Assembly (NCBI GenBank): GCA_949292795.1
Contig: CASFBR010000136.1
Span: forward strand, 1 to 43,264
Length of the DNA: 43,264 nt
Direction of reading: 5' to 3'
Source: an uncultured Eubacteriales bacterium
GTDB lineage: Bacteria; Bacillota; Clostridia; Lachnospirales; Lachnospiraceae
Made by a program: the position numbers and the translations under genes. Under the pieces are notes generated by a model. That model saw only the letters and a program-made list of their open reading frames with translations, was not told where the DNA came from and did not search any database. Positions 16,167 to 24,691 of this stretch are shown piece by piece; within the stretch, counting starts at the first letter, position 1; each line of letters begins with the position of its first letter.

Positions 16167-17078
16167 ATGGAAAAGTACAGCCTTGTAAAGTTGAGAAGCT
16201 ATATCGTGCATCTGGTGATCGGCACGGCAGTACTGATTTTTGGCGGCAGTGTACTGTATTCGATCCTTTCAGAGATGATCCAGGTTTATGACAGCGCCAG
16301 CAAATACGCCTATATTTTTGGGATTATCGCCTGCGTGCTGATCCTGCTGATCGGCCTGTTTTTTATGGTGAAGGCCTTTGGCTTTGAAAATCAGGTATTT
16401 AAAAAGGTTTCCCTGGAGGATCGGGCGGCATTTTTTCAGGAGCTTGCAGATACACATACGTTATTTTTTGACCGCTATATGTTTATTACCCGGCACTTTA
16501 TCATGCTTTATGTAAAGTCCTGGAATCCGTGTGTAAAGCTTGTCCGTATCGACGATCTGATTGCTTGCTTTGGCCGGCCGTACTATGCGGGGAGCAATGA
16601 GCTGGTGCAATACGATGTGATTTTGTGCGATCAGCAGTTTCATATTTACCGCTGTGCAGTGAAAGGAAAAAAGGCAGGGATGATGTCAGAGGCATGTAAG
16701 GCTGTATACAGTCTGGCACCATGGGTGATCTGCGATGATTATGAAGATTTTATGGCCGGTCTGACGACACGCTCCAAAAAACGCTCTTATTTAAAGATCG
16801 TGGAGCACCGAAAGGCGGCGGGAGATGTTTCTGAGGATACGATCCAGGATGTTGTGATCGGCGCTGCGGATGTGATCCGTTCATTTAATGAACGAAAAGC
16901 AGAGGGGCGCAGCAAAAAAAGTGACAGGCCCCCGGAAGATACAGACGTTGGAGCGGATATTGATGATACCCAGCCGGTTCTTAATATCCCGGAGCCTGCC
17001 CAAAAGCTGCTGAAGCATCCGAAAATCTCCAGACATACTCAAAAGCTTCCTAAATTAAAGAAACGTAAAAAAGACTGA
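16167..17078 (+). CDS. Uncharacterised two-helix membrane protein with long cytoplasmic tail
   Basis: I do not recognise this 303-residue protein. Two hydrophobic helices (about residues 13-34 and 46-68) are followed by a soluble part with a mixed region (75-205; aromatic-rich, with Cys in CVKLVRIDDLIACFGRPYY) and a charged, disordered tail (about 225-303) ending in KISRHTQKLPKLKKRKKD. The basic tail could contact nucleic acid or acidic phospholipid, which is speculation. GAGGTGG precedes the ATG. It follows the S1 operon after a large hairpin and converges on the YprB-like gene, overlapping it by 40 bp. Probably a lineage-specific protein. Confidence 0.8.
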   Translation: MEKYSLVKLRSYIVHLVIGTAVLIFGGSVLYSILSEMIQVYDSASKYAYIFGIIACVLILLIGLFFMVKAFGFENQVFKKVSLEDRAAFFQELADTHTLFFDRYMFITRHFIMLYVKSWNPCVKLVRIDDLIACFGRPYYAGSNELVQYDVILCDQQFHIYRCAVKGKKAGMMSEACKAVYSLAPWVICDDYEDFMAGLTTRSKKRSYLKIVEHRKAAGDVSEDTIQDVVIGAADVIRSFNERKAEGRSKKSDRPPEDTDVGADIDDTQPVLNIPEPAQKLLKHPKISRHTQKLPKLKKRKKD

Positions 17079-18184
17079 ATATATGCGCAGGCATTTTCTT
17101 CGGAAAATGCCGCAGGGTCGTATTCAAACCACGAAAGGTCGTCTTTATATTGGAATTTAAAGGCAGGTGAAAAGATTTGTTCCGGCTGCGGAAGAAAGAC
17201 ACCTGCCTTTTTTGTATAGCAGTTTCGAGCAGTTGCCTTTTGGCGGAATGCTTTGTCCACAAAAGCGGCAACACTTTTATGAATGGCGTAATCCTCCTGC
17301 GGAAGATAATAGTAATCTTTGTAATTTGGGAAAAAATATTTCAGCGTAGCTGTCATTTCCGGGACGGTCAGCGTCATGGAGCATGTATCGATCTGAAGCG
17401 TCACCAAAAGATCATCATCCGCCATATCAGAGCCGCCTGTTTTTACAGATATTTCTTTTTTGCCAGGCGCTTTAGGCAGCGGCTGGTCAAAGGAAAGCGT
17501 GACGGCAAGCCGGCCGCCGGATAATTGAGCCCGGGACAGCTTCCAGGGACCGCAAAGAAGCTGCCGGTAGGCGAGGACTGGCAGGATAAAAAGCATGTCC
17601 TTAATATCTTCATAATTATGCAGCAGCAGGAGCTTTTCAAGAGCGGGGCTGTGATTGATGGCGTAGCTTTTATAAATAGGAATAAGCTCACCGCCGGAAT
17701 ATTGATCCTCGCGGTCATATCCGAGAAAGCGCTCGACGGTTTTTAGCTTGAGATTTTCAATCTCAAGGAAGGTGCGCAGGCTGCGGATGTCTTTGTATAA
17801 ATCCCAGTGTTCCCATCGCGAAAGCCGGCTGTCAAGCTTCAGTGCGGCGCATTTTTTTTCAATAAAGGGAAGATCAAACGTCTGTCCATTATAGGAGATG
17901 AGTACCGGAGCTGCCGCTGCTGCCTCAAAAAAGCTTTCAAGGAGCCGGCGCTGCTCTTTTGGACTTTCATTTTCCGCCAGCCATTGTGTCAGCTGCCATA
18001 CGCCGTTTTCAAAACGGCAGCAGCCGATGAGGTAAAGGGCATTTTTTTCAGCCATAAAGCCGGTCGTTTCTATATCAAAAAACATACCGCCGCAAAGCCT
18101 GCTGTCGTAGCAGGGCAGCTTTGTGACAGCGGTTTTACTTTGGGGAAAATCATCGTCAGTAATCGTATAGGTTTTTGTAACCAT
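17039..18184 (-). CDS. YprB-like DEDD-type ribonuclease H-like protein
   Basis: A 381-residue protein with a 3'-5' exonuclease fold. Motif I is FFDIETTGF (Asp37, Glu39), motif II ISYNGQTFDLPFIE (Asp104) and motif III LHNYEDIKDM (His189, Asp193), so the DEDDh acidic set is complete. This matches the YprB/predicted 3'-5' exonuclease family of Firmicutes, a relative of the exonuclease domain of DNA polymerases. The C-terminal half (about 215-381) has no motif that I can name. AAAGGAGG lies six bases before the ATG at 18184. It is alone on the minus strand, and its 3' end overlaps the convergent gene by 40 bp. Confidence 0.85.
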   Translation of the reverse strand: MVTKTYTITDDDFPQSKTAVTKLPCYDSRLCGGMFFDIETTGFMAEKNALYLIGCCRFENGVWQLTQWLAENESPKEQRRLLESFFEAAAAAPVLISYNGQTFDLPFIEKKCAALKLDSRLSRWEHWDLYKDIRSLRTFLEIENLKLKTVERFLGYDREDQYSGGELIPIYKSYAINHSPALEKLLLLHNYEDIKDMLFILPVLAYRQLLCGPWKLSRAQLSGGRLAVTLSFDQPLPKAPGKKEISVKTGGSDMADDDLLVTLQIDTCSMTLTVPEMTATLKYFFPNYKDYYYLPQEDYAIHKSVAAFVDKAFRQKATARNCYTKKAGVFLPQPEQIFSPAFKFQYKDDLSWFEYDPAAFSEENACAYIQSFLRFFNLGSF

Positions 18185-18271
18185 GGGAGCCTCCTTTGCG
18201 TGTCCTTTGGATATTGCCAGGACTATAATGATTATACAATACTTAAAGCAGGAATGTAAATGTATCTGTTT

Positions 18272-18511
18272 GAGCCAAAATCACCTCTGCAAGTAAACTT
18301 GCGCCGGGCTTTTGGCTCTGCGGCCGCATGGCCGGGGAGTAACTATTCAGCCATGCATCTCGCGTTTGCGCTGCTTTGGCAGCTTTTTCGCCGCATACGC
18401 GGCTAAACGCTCGATTGCGGCTAAACGCCGTATGTCCGCAGAGACAAAACCACCTCTGCAAGTAAACTTGCGCCGGGCTTTTGGCTCTGCGGCCGCATGG
18501 CTGAATAGTTA
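18272..18511. repeat. MITE-like structured repeat, copy 2 (best preserved)
   Basis: A perfect 17-bp terminal inverted repeat, TAACTATTCAGCCATGC (18340-18356) and GCATGGCTGAATAGTTA (18495-18511), bounds a 172-bp non-coding unit. Inside it is a long hairpin with arms CCGCAGAGACAAAA (from about 18436) and TTTTGGCTCTGCGG (to about 18492) enclosing GCAAGT-AA-ACTTGC. A second copy of the inner module, with arms GAGCCAAAA (18272-18280) and TTTTGGCTC (18310-18318) and the same GCAAGTAAACTTGC core (18289-18302), lies directly before the element. No transposase is encoded. The right end stops 10 bp before the ruvA -35 box. Confidence 0.85.
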
Positions 18512-18521
18512 AAAAATAAGG

Positions 18522-18550
18522 TTGATTTCGGTTATGAAATTTCATATAAT
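18522..18550 (+). promoter_or_regulatory. Sigma-A-type promoter of ruvAB
   Basis: TTGATT (18522-18527), 17-bp spacer, TATAAT (18545-18550). It lies between the right end of the structured repeat and the ruvA RBS, giving a leader of only about 28 nt. No LexA-type box (GAACNNNNGTTC) was seen near it, so SOS control is not evident. Confidence 0.75.
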
Positions 18551-18585
18551 AGAACTGATGTTTGCAAAAAGGTAAGGAGATTTTT

Positions 18586-19194
18586 ATGATTGCATATATA
18601 AAAGGGCAGCTGGAGCTTATAGGAGAGGATTATGTCATCGTGGATCATGACGGGATCGGCTATCAGATTTTTGTTCCGGCTTCGGTGATCGATCAGATGC
18701 CGGAGCGGGGAAGCATGGTTAAGATATATACATATTTGTATGTTCGCGAGGATAATATGTGCCTGTATGGTTTTATGACCCGCGATGACCTGACGGTTTT
18801 CAGACTCCTGATTACGGTTAATGGCATCGGCCCGCGGGGTGCCCTGGGGATTTTGTCTACAATCTCTCCGGATGAACTGAGATTTGCCGTGCTTGCCGAG
18901 GATATAAAGACCATTTCCAAGGCGCCGGGGATCGGTCAGAAAACGGCGCGAAAGCTTGTCATCGAGCTTAAGGATAAGCTCAGTCTTTCCGATGCCCTGG
19001 ACAGCCTGGCTGACCCATCCCCGGTTGTGGGACGGGTGGACACAGACAGTAAAAACGAAGCTGTTCTGGCGATGGTTGCCCTCGGTTACAGTCAGACGCA
19101 GGCGCTTCAGGCGGTGCGCAAATGCGATATTACAGAGGATATGACCAGTGATGAAATCCTTAAATTGGCGCTGAAAAAGGCTCTGACCTTATAA
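18586..19194 (+). CDS. ruvA: Holliday junction branch migration protein RuvA
   Basis: Tetrameric protein that grips Holliday junctions and loads the RuvB motor. It has 202 residues: an OB-like N-terminal domain (MIAYIKGQLELIGEDYVIVD), two helix-hairpin-helix motifs (about 70-135; LLITVNGIGPRGALGIL and ISKAPGIGQKTARKLVIELK), and a C-terminal RuvB-binding helical domain (EAVLAMVALGYSQTQALQAV). ATG 18586 with GGTAAGGAG at 18571-18579 is chosen over an upstream TTG at 18562. ruvB follows 45 bp later. Confidence 0.97.
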   Translation: MIAYIKGQLELIGEDYVIVDHDGIGYQIFVPASVIDQMPERGSMVKIYTYLYVREDNMCLYGFMTRDDLTVFRLLITVNGIGPRGALGILSTISPDELRFAVLAEDIKTISKAPGIGQKTARKLVIELKDKLSLSDALDSLADPSPVVGRVDTDSKNEAVLAMVALGYSQTQALQAVRKCDITEDMTSDEILKLALKKALTL

Positions 19195-19239
19195 CGCCGC
19201 GATTGAAATAAGGCATGGATGCCAAGCAGGGAGGAAGCT

Positions 19240-20241
19240 ATGAACCGTCGAATTATTACGACCGAGTTAATGGAAGAGGATATAAAAATTGAAAATAATC
19301 TGCGGCCGAAGCTCCTTGAGGATTATATCGGACAGACAAAGGCCAAGGAAACCTTAAAGATTTACATTGAGGCAGCCAAGCAGCGGGAGGAACCGTTGGA
19401 CCATGTGCTGTTTTACGGCCCTCCGGGACTTGGAAAGACGACGCTGGCCGGTATTATTGCCAATGAGATGAATGTCAATCTTAAAGTGACCAGCGGGCCG
19501 GCGATTGAAAAGCCCGGAGAGATCGCAGCTATTTTAAACAGTCTTTCTGAGGGTGATCTGCTTTTTATCGATGAAATCCACCGGCTGAACCGTCAGGTAG
19601 AAGAGGTGCTCTACCCGGCAATGGAGGATTTTGCTATTGATATTATGATTGGCAAAGGTGCGACGGCGCGTTCCGTGCGTCTCGATCTTCCCAAATTTAC
19701 TCTTGTAGGTGCGACGACCCGCGTCGGTCTTTTGACGGCTCCGCTGAGAGACCGCTTCGGCGTGGTGAGCCGCCTGGAGTTTTATGATCCGAAGGAGCTG
19801 TGCGAGATTATCTGCCGCTCAGCCTCACTGCTGCATGTGGGGATCAATGAATACGGAGCCATGGAGCTGGCGCGCCGTTCCCGTGGGACGCCGCGCCTGG
19901 CGAACCGTCTGCTAAAGCGTGTCCGGGATTATGCCCAGGTGCGCTATGACGGTGTCATTACGGCGGACATTGCGGCGGAAGCGCTGGACCTTCTGGAGAT
20001 CGATTCCCTTGGCCTGGATCATATTGACCGGGCAGTGATCATGACGATGATCGATAAATTCGGCGGCGGCCCGGTCGGCCTGGATACGCTGGCAGCAGCG
20101 ATCGGTGAGGACGCCTCCACGCTGGAGGATGTCTATGAACCTTATCTGATCCAGAACGGGCTGCTGACACGCACGCCCCGGGGGCGTGTGCTGACTAAGG
20201 CAGCCTATGAGCATTTCGGCCTGGACAGTACGGGGAAATAA
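19240..20241 (+). CDS. ruvB: Holliday junction branch migration ATPase RuvB
   Basis: Hexameric AAA+ motor that drives branch migration with RuvA. It has 333 residues: Walker [10 protein letters not shown], Walker [12 protein letters not shown], sensor region [22 protein letters not shown] with the arginine finger, and a C-terminal winged-helix domain (about 255-330; [30 protein letters not shown]). ATG 19240 is used because GGGAGG (19229-19234) fits it. No RuvC is nearby, as usual in Firmicutes, which use RecU. Confidence 0.98.
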   Translation: MNRRIITTELMEEDIKIENNLRPKLLEDYIGQTKAKETLKIYIEAAKQREEPLDHVLFYGPPGLGKTTLAGIIANEMNVNLKVTSGPAIEKPGEIAAILNSLSEGDLLFIDEIHRLNRQVEEVLYPAMEDFAIDIMIGKGATARSVRLDLPKFTLVGATTRVGLLTAPLRDRFGVVSRLEFYDPKELCEIICRSASLLHVGINEYGAMELARRSRGTPRLANRLLKRVRDYAQVRYDGVITADIAAEALDLLEIDSLGLDHIDRAVIMTMIDKFGGGPVGLDTLAAAIGEDASTLEDVYEPYLIQNGLLTRTPRGRVLTKAAYEHFGLDSTGK

Positions 20242-20282
20242 GCCGTTTCTTTTAGGGGACGGCAAGCCTGCTGTTTTTGGAC

Positions 20283-20311
20283 TTGTGCTTTTATGTCGTT
20301 TCGTTTATAAT
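20283..20311 (+). promoter_or_regulatory. Sigma-A-type promoter of zapA
   Basis: TTGTGC (20283-20288), 17-bp spacer, TATAAT (20306-20311). The zapA start lies about 55 nt downstream of the predicted transcription start. Confidence 0.7.
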
Positions 20312-20372
20312 AATGATAGTGTTGCCGTGCAGTACACTAGTGTATGAACAAAAGGGTTAGGAGGACAGCCGT

Positions 20373-20774
20373 ATGTCATCAAAAACAGATATTCAGGTCG
20401 TGATCGGCGGCAAGGTCTATACGCTCAGCGGATATGAAGGCGAGGACTATCTTCAGAAGATTGCGTTATATATCAATAACAAGATGGCTGAGCTTAATGA
20501 TACGCCAAATTACCGCCGTCTTAATTCAGATATGCAAAAGATTCTGCTGGAATTAAATATGGCTGACGATTATTATAAGGCCAAGAGCCAGATCGAAGTT
20601 TTAGAGCAGGATATAGAAGATAAAGATAAGGTTGAGTATGATTTAAAGCATGAGCTGATTTCATCGCAGATTCGTCTTGAGGAGGCGGATAAAGAGATTG
20701 AAAATCTCAAAGCGGAGATCAATGAATTACAGAAACAGATCGTGAAGCTGGAGACAAAGGCTTACCATAAGTAG
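20373..20774 (+). CDS. zapA: Cell division protein ZapA
   Basis: A small FtsZ-associated protein that bundles protofilaments at the division ring. It has 133 residues: the ZapA domain (about 4-70; DIQVVIGGKVYTLSGYEGEDYLQKIALYINNKM) and a C-terminal coiled coil (about 68-130) with heptad-like Glu/Leu/Lys spacing. TTAGGAGG precedes the ATG. The domain is clear, and the position upstream of a U32 peptidase and an FtsW-like gene agrees with many Clostridia. Confidence 0.92.
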   Translation: MSSKTDIQVVIGGKVYTLSGYEGEDYLQKIALYINNKMAELNDTPNYRRLNSDMQKILLELNMADDYYKAKSQIEVLEQDIEDKDKVEYDLKHELISSQIRLEEADKEIENLKAEINELQKQIVKLETKAYHK

Positions 20775-20902
20775 CCCGGGCCAGCTGCCGGGCCAAACGC
20801 TGCGCCAGATGGTTATGCCGGGCCGGCCGGACGGTCACATATTAAAGAGGGGTGTTGCATGGGATTGGATCAATGCAGCACTTTCTTTTTCAGGAGAATT
20901 TT

Positions 20903-23317
20903 ATGAAAACGATTGAAATTTTGGCGCCGGCCGGCTCATATGAGAGCATGGTCGGGGCATTTAACGCCGGTGCTGACGCTGTCTATATGGGCGGGCAGCA
21001 GTTCGGCGCCCGTGCTTATGCCGACAATCCCGATGAAAACGGACTGCTGTCGGCGATCGATTATGCCCATATTCATGGAAAAAAGCTTTACCTGACGGTC
21101 AATACGCTGCAAAAGGACGAGGAGCTTGAAACGCAGCTGTATAATTATTTGTATCCGCTCTACATTCAGGGGCTTGATGCGGTGATCGTGCAGGATATGG
21201 GCGTGCTTCAGGCCATACGCGGCTGGTTTCCCGAAATGGCGGTTCATGCCAGTACGCAGATGACGGTGGTCGCTGCGAACCATGCCCGCCGTTTAAAGGA
21301 GCTGGGCGTGACCCGGATCGTACCGGCCAGAGAACTGAGACTGGATGAGATTTGCCAGATCAAAGAGCAGTTTCAGGGTGAGATCGAATGCTTTGTCCAC
21401 GGAGCGCTGTGCTATTGCTATTCCGGGCAATGTCTGATGAGCAGTATGATCGGTGGGCGCAGCGGGAACCGCGGCCGATGTGCCCAGCCATGCCGGCTTC
21501 CGTACAGGCTTTTGGAGGACGGGCGCAAAATCAGCAGTGATGCGGCGCCGTATTTACTCAGCCCGAAGGATATTTGTACGCTGGAAATGATCCCTCAGCT
21601 TGTGGAGGCGGGCATTGATTCCTTTAAAATCGAAGGGCGGATGAAAAAACCGGAATACGCGGCGTTTGTGTCTTATATGTATCGGAAATATACCGATCTG
21701 TATCTGTCCCGGGGAAAGGAAGGCTATCATGTGGCGCAGGAGGACATCCGGGCGCTCATGGAGCTTTATAACCGGGGCGGATTTTCTTCAGGGTATTTTG
21801 GCGGAAACCGCGGGCCGAAGATGATGTCGATGGCGCGGCCAAACCATTTTGGCCGCGAGGTGGGGCAGATCGTCCGCTCTAAAGGCAGCGGTACACATTT
21901 TGTGCCGGATGTACCCATCGCCGCCGGTGATCTTTTACTGGCGGAGGGCATGGCGGATGCGTCTGCGGTTACAGCGAAGGAGCCGATGCTTCCGGGCCAT
22001 AAGTATACGCCCGGGTTTCCCACACTTTTGCCGGGGACAAGCATTTACCGTTTGCGCAGTGAGCATCTTTTAAAGGACATCCGGGAACATTTCCTGAATG
22101 TGAAAAAACAAGAAAAGCTTTATATTTCATTAACACTTTTGAAAGAATTGCCTGCTAAAATGCAGGTAACCTGTGAAGGCTTTACGGCAGAGGCGTATGG
22201 ACCGGCAGTGGAGGCCGCGGCAAAGCTGCCGCTGACCCGCGAGGTGATTTGGGATAAGCTGAAAAAAACCGGCAATACACCGTTTATGGCAGCGGAACTT
22301 GAGCTTGTCATGGATGACGATGCGTATTTGCCGCTGACTGCACTTAATCAGCTGCGCAGGTCCGCTGTTGAAGCGCTGACAGAAACGATACAAAACAGCT
22401 TCCGGCGGCAGCTTCCTTTACAACAGCAGTCAACGGCGTGTCCAAAGGCGCCGCAATCGGCAGAGGCTATTGCCCCCAAAACGAAAAAGCCGGATGAAAT
22501 TTTCCGGGATGGCTGCCGGCAGCGTCCATTAAAAACCGCGCTTGTGAGCAGCCCGGATATTTTGAATGTGCTGCTTGAGATTGGGGGCTTTGATGAAATC
22601 TATCTGGAGTCATGGATGATTTTCTCAGAGTCGTTTGCCCGGTGGATAGCGGCCGTGAAGGCGGCCGGAATAAAGGCCGGAGTGGCGCTTCCCTACATTT
22701 TCCGCAGCAGCAGCCAAAAGCAGTGGACGAGGCTGCTTTCTGTGCTTAAGGCATGTGAGCCGGATGCTTATCTGGTGCGCAACATGGAAAGCCTGGAATT
22801 TATCCGGGAGCATCAGCTTCTTGATGGCGGCGCCGCATTGATTTGCGATTACACACTTTATACGATGAACCGACGGGCCCGGGCTTATTATCAGGACCTT
22901 GGAGCCAGGCGCGTGACTGTGCCGGTGGAATTAAACTACCCGGAGCTTTTAAAAAGGGGCTGTGCCGGCGATGAGATGATCGTTTACGGCTTCCTTCCGC
23001 TGATGGTCAGTGCCGGGTGTCTTTATGAAAATGTGGCCCGGTGTGAAAAAGTATCGAAAAATCTCAGCCTGACGGACCGCTATCATAAATCGTTTCGTGT
23101 CCGAAATGTGTGTACGGACTGCTATAATCTGATTTATAACAGTCAGCCCACTGTTTTATATGATATGGAAAGTAAACTTTCCCGACTTCAGCTTGGGGCG
23201 GTGCGCTATAACTTTACAGATGAACGTCCGGAAATGGTGCGGGGTCTGCTTGAGCAGCCTGTGAAAAACCGGCCGGAAGCTTTTACGCGGGGCCATTTTA
23301 ACCGCGGCGTCGAATAA
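20903..23317 (+). CDS. U32 family peptidase-like protein (RlhA/DUF3656 type)
   Basis: A protein of 804 residues, the long form of the U32 family. The N-terminal TIM-like domain begins KTIEILAPAGSYESMVGAFNAGADAVYMGG (here IEILAPAGSYESM), and the hallmark HGALCYCYSGQC plus GRSGNRGRCAQPCRLPY lies around residues 170-200. The four-Cys set, including CTDCYNLIYN near the end, fits an iron-sulfur cluster. Characterised members act in RNA hydroxylation (RlhA on 23S rRNA C2501, TrhP on tRNA) rather than proteolysis; which target applies here is not visible. ATG 20903 is preceded by AGGAG; the ORF could open 51 bases earlier but without a good RBS. Confidence 0.88.
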   Translation: MKTIEILAPAGSYESMVGAFNAGADAVYMGGQQFGARAYADNPDENGLLSAIDYAHIHGKKLYLTVNTLQKDEELETQLYNYLYPLYIQGLDAVIVQDMGVLQAIRGWFPEMAVHASTQMTVVAANHARRLKELGVTRIVPARELRLDEICQIKEQFQGEIECFVHGALCYCYSGQCLMSSMIGGRSGNRGRCAQPCRLPYRLLEDGRKISSDAAPYLLSPKDICTLEMIPQLVEAGIDSFKIEGRMKKPEYAAFVSYMYRKYTDLYLSRGKEGYHVAQEDIRALMELYNRGGFSSGYFGGNRGPKMMSMARPNHFGREVGQIVRSKGSGTHFVPDVPIAAGDLLLAEGMADASAVTAKEPMLPGHKYTPGFPTLLPGTSIYRLRSEHLLKDIREHFLNVKKQEKLYISLTLLKELPAKMQVTCEGFTAEAYGPAVEAAAKLPLTREVIWDKLKKTGNTPFMAAELELVMDDDAYLPLTALNQLRRSAVEALTETIQNSFRRQLPLQQQSTACPKAPQSAEAIAPKTKKPDEIFRDGCRQRPLKTALVSSPDILNVLLEIGGFDEIYLESWMIFSESFARWIAAVKAAGIKAGVALPYIFRSSSQKQWTRLLSVLKACEPDAYLVRNMESLEFIREHQLLDGGAALICDYTLYTMNRRARAYYQDLGARRVTVPVELNYPELLKRGCAGDEMIVYGFLPLMVSAGCLYENVARCEKVSKNLSLTDRYHKSFRVRNVCTDCYNLIYNSQPTVLYDMESKLSRLQLGAVRYNFTDERPEMVRGLLEQPVKNRPEAFTRGHFNRGVE

Positions 23318-23338
23318 TACGGATAAGGCAGGTGAATT

Positions 23339-24691
23339 ATGGTTAATTTATTGACACAGCTATCCAGATATATACTTATTATTCTGGCGGCAGTTTATGC
23401 GATGAAGTGTTTTACAGTGTTCCGTTCAAAGCATGCATGGGACCGGGGCTCTGTGTATATGACACAAAACATTTTGATGTTTATGATCCACTTTATCTGC
23501 TATCTGCTGATTTTTTTGAATGAGCGTGATTTTAAAATACTGGCATTTTATATGTTTCAGGTCGTCTTTTTTATCGTGACGCTTGTGCTTTACAGTGTTA
23601 TGTACCGTCACGCGAGCCGTCTGCTCGTCAATAATATGTGTTTTTTGATGATGATTGGCTTTATAATGCTGACAAGGCTTGATTTTTCCTTGGCGATCCG
23701 CCAGTTTTTTATCGCCGTGGCAGGCGCCGCCGTGGCGCTGGCGATTCCGGTGATTATTGCCCGGGTGAGGAATCTGGACCGGTTTGGCATTGTTTATGGT
23801 ATTTTATGTTTCCTTGTGCTGGCATCGGTCTTTGTTGTGGGACGCTCAGCCAACGGCGCGACCAACTGGATTCAGATCGGCCCTATCGGATTGCAGCCGT
23901 CAGAGCTGGCAAAGGTTATTTTTGTATTTTTCGCTGCGGCGATGCTCTGCCGCAGGACAGATTTTAAATATCTGGTCTTTGTCTCAATTTTTGCCGCGGC
24001 CTTTGTGCTGATTCTGGCGGCGGAAAACGACCTTGGTGCCGCAGTGATTTTCTTTATGATCTATTTGGTGATGGTCTATGTGGCCACACAAAAGGCCCGC
24101 TATCTGGCGATTGGCTTTGGCGGCTTTGCGGCGGCATGTCTGCTGGGCTACCGTTTTTTCGGCCAGGTCAAGGTGCGTGTCTCCGTATGGCTGAACCCAT
24201 GGGCGGATTATGAAAATACCGGTTACCAGATCGCGCAGTCGCTTTTTGCCATCGGCACCGGCGGCTGGTTTGGCCTGGGACTTTACCAGGGGGCTCCGAC
24301 ACAGATTCCCATTGTGGAGTCGGACTTCATCTTTTCAGCGATCTGCGAGGAGCTGGGAGGGCTGTTTGCAATCTGTATCCTCCTGGTTTATATCAGCTGT
24401 TTTGTGATGTTTATTAATATTTCACTTCAGCTGACACGGCCGTTTTATAAGCTTTTGGCTATCGGTCTGAGCGCCGGCTATGCATTTCAGCTTTTTTTAA
24501 CGATTGGCGGTGTGATCAAATTTATTCCGCACACCGGTGTCACACTTCCGCTCATCAGCTACGGCGGAAGCTCGATCTTGTCAACAATCATTATTTTTGC
24601 GGTCATTCAGGGACTGTACTTGTTAAAGCAGAAGGAAAGCGAGGAACAAAGCTATGAAGAACAGCAGGAATACAGGGCGCAGCAGCAGTAA
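23339..24691 (+). CDS. FtsW/RodA/SpoVE-family SEDS glycosyltransferase
   Basis: An integral membrane peptidoglycan polymerase (SEDS family) with about ten to eleven helices in 450 residues. Diagnostic stretches are NWIQIGPIGLQPSELAKVIFVFF, seen here as IGLQPSELAK, then IVESDFIFSAICEELGG and GVTLPLISYGGSSIL. It is followed, with a 38-bp overlap, by a class B PBP, its expected transpeptidase partner. The pairing resembles the RodA-PbpA arrangement. Whether it serves division, elongation or sporulation cannot be decided here, although ZapA two genes upstream hints at division. Confidence 0.9.
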   Translation: MVNLLTQLSRYILIILAAVYAMKCFTVFRSKHAWDRGSVYMTQNILMFMIHFICYLLIFLNERDFKILAFYMFQVVFFIVTLVLYSVMYRHASRLLVNNMCFLMMIGFIMLTRLDFSLAIRQFFIAVAGAAVALAIPVIIARVRNLDRFGIVYGILCFLVLASVFVVGRSANGATNWIQIGPIGLQPSELAKVIFVFFAAAMLCRRTDFKYLVFVSIFAAAFVLILAAENDLGAAVIFFMIYLVMVYVATQKARYLAIGFGGFAAACLLGYRFFGQVKVRVSVWLNPWADYENTGYQIAQSLFAIGTGGWFGLGLYQGAPTQIPIVESDFIFSAICEELGGLFAICILLVYISCFVMFINISLQLTRPFYKLLAIGLSAGYAFQLFLTIGGVIKFIPHTGVTLPLISYGGSSILSTIIIFAVIQGLYLLKQKESEEQSYEEQQEYRAQQQ

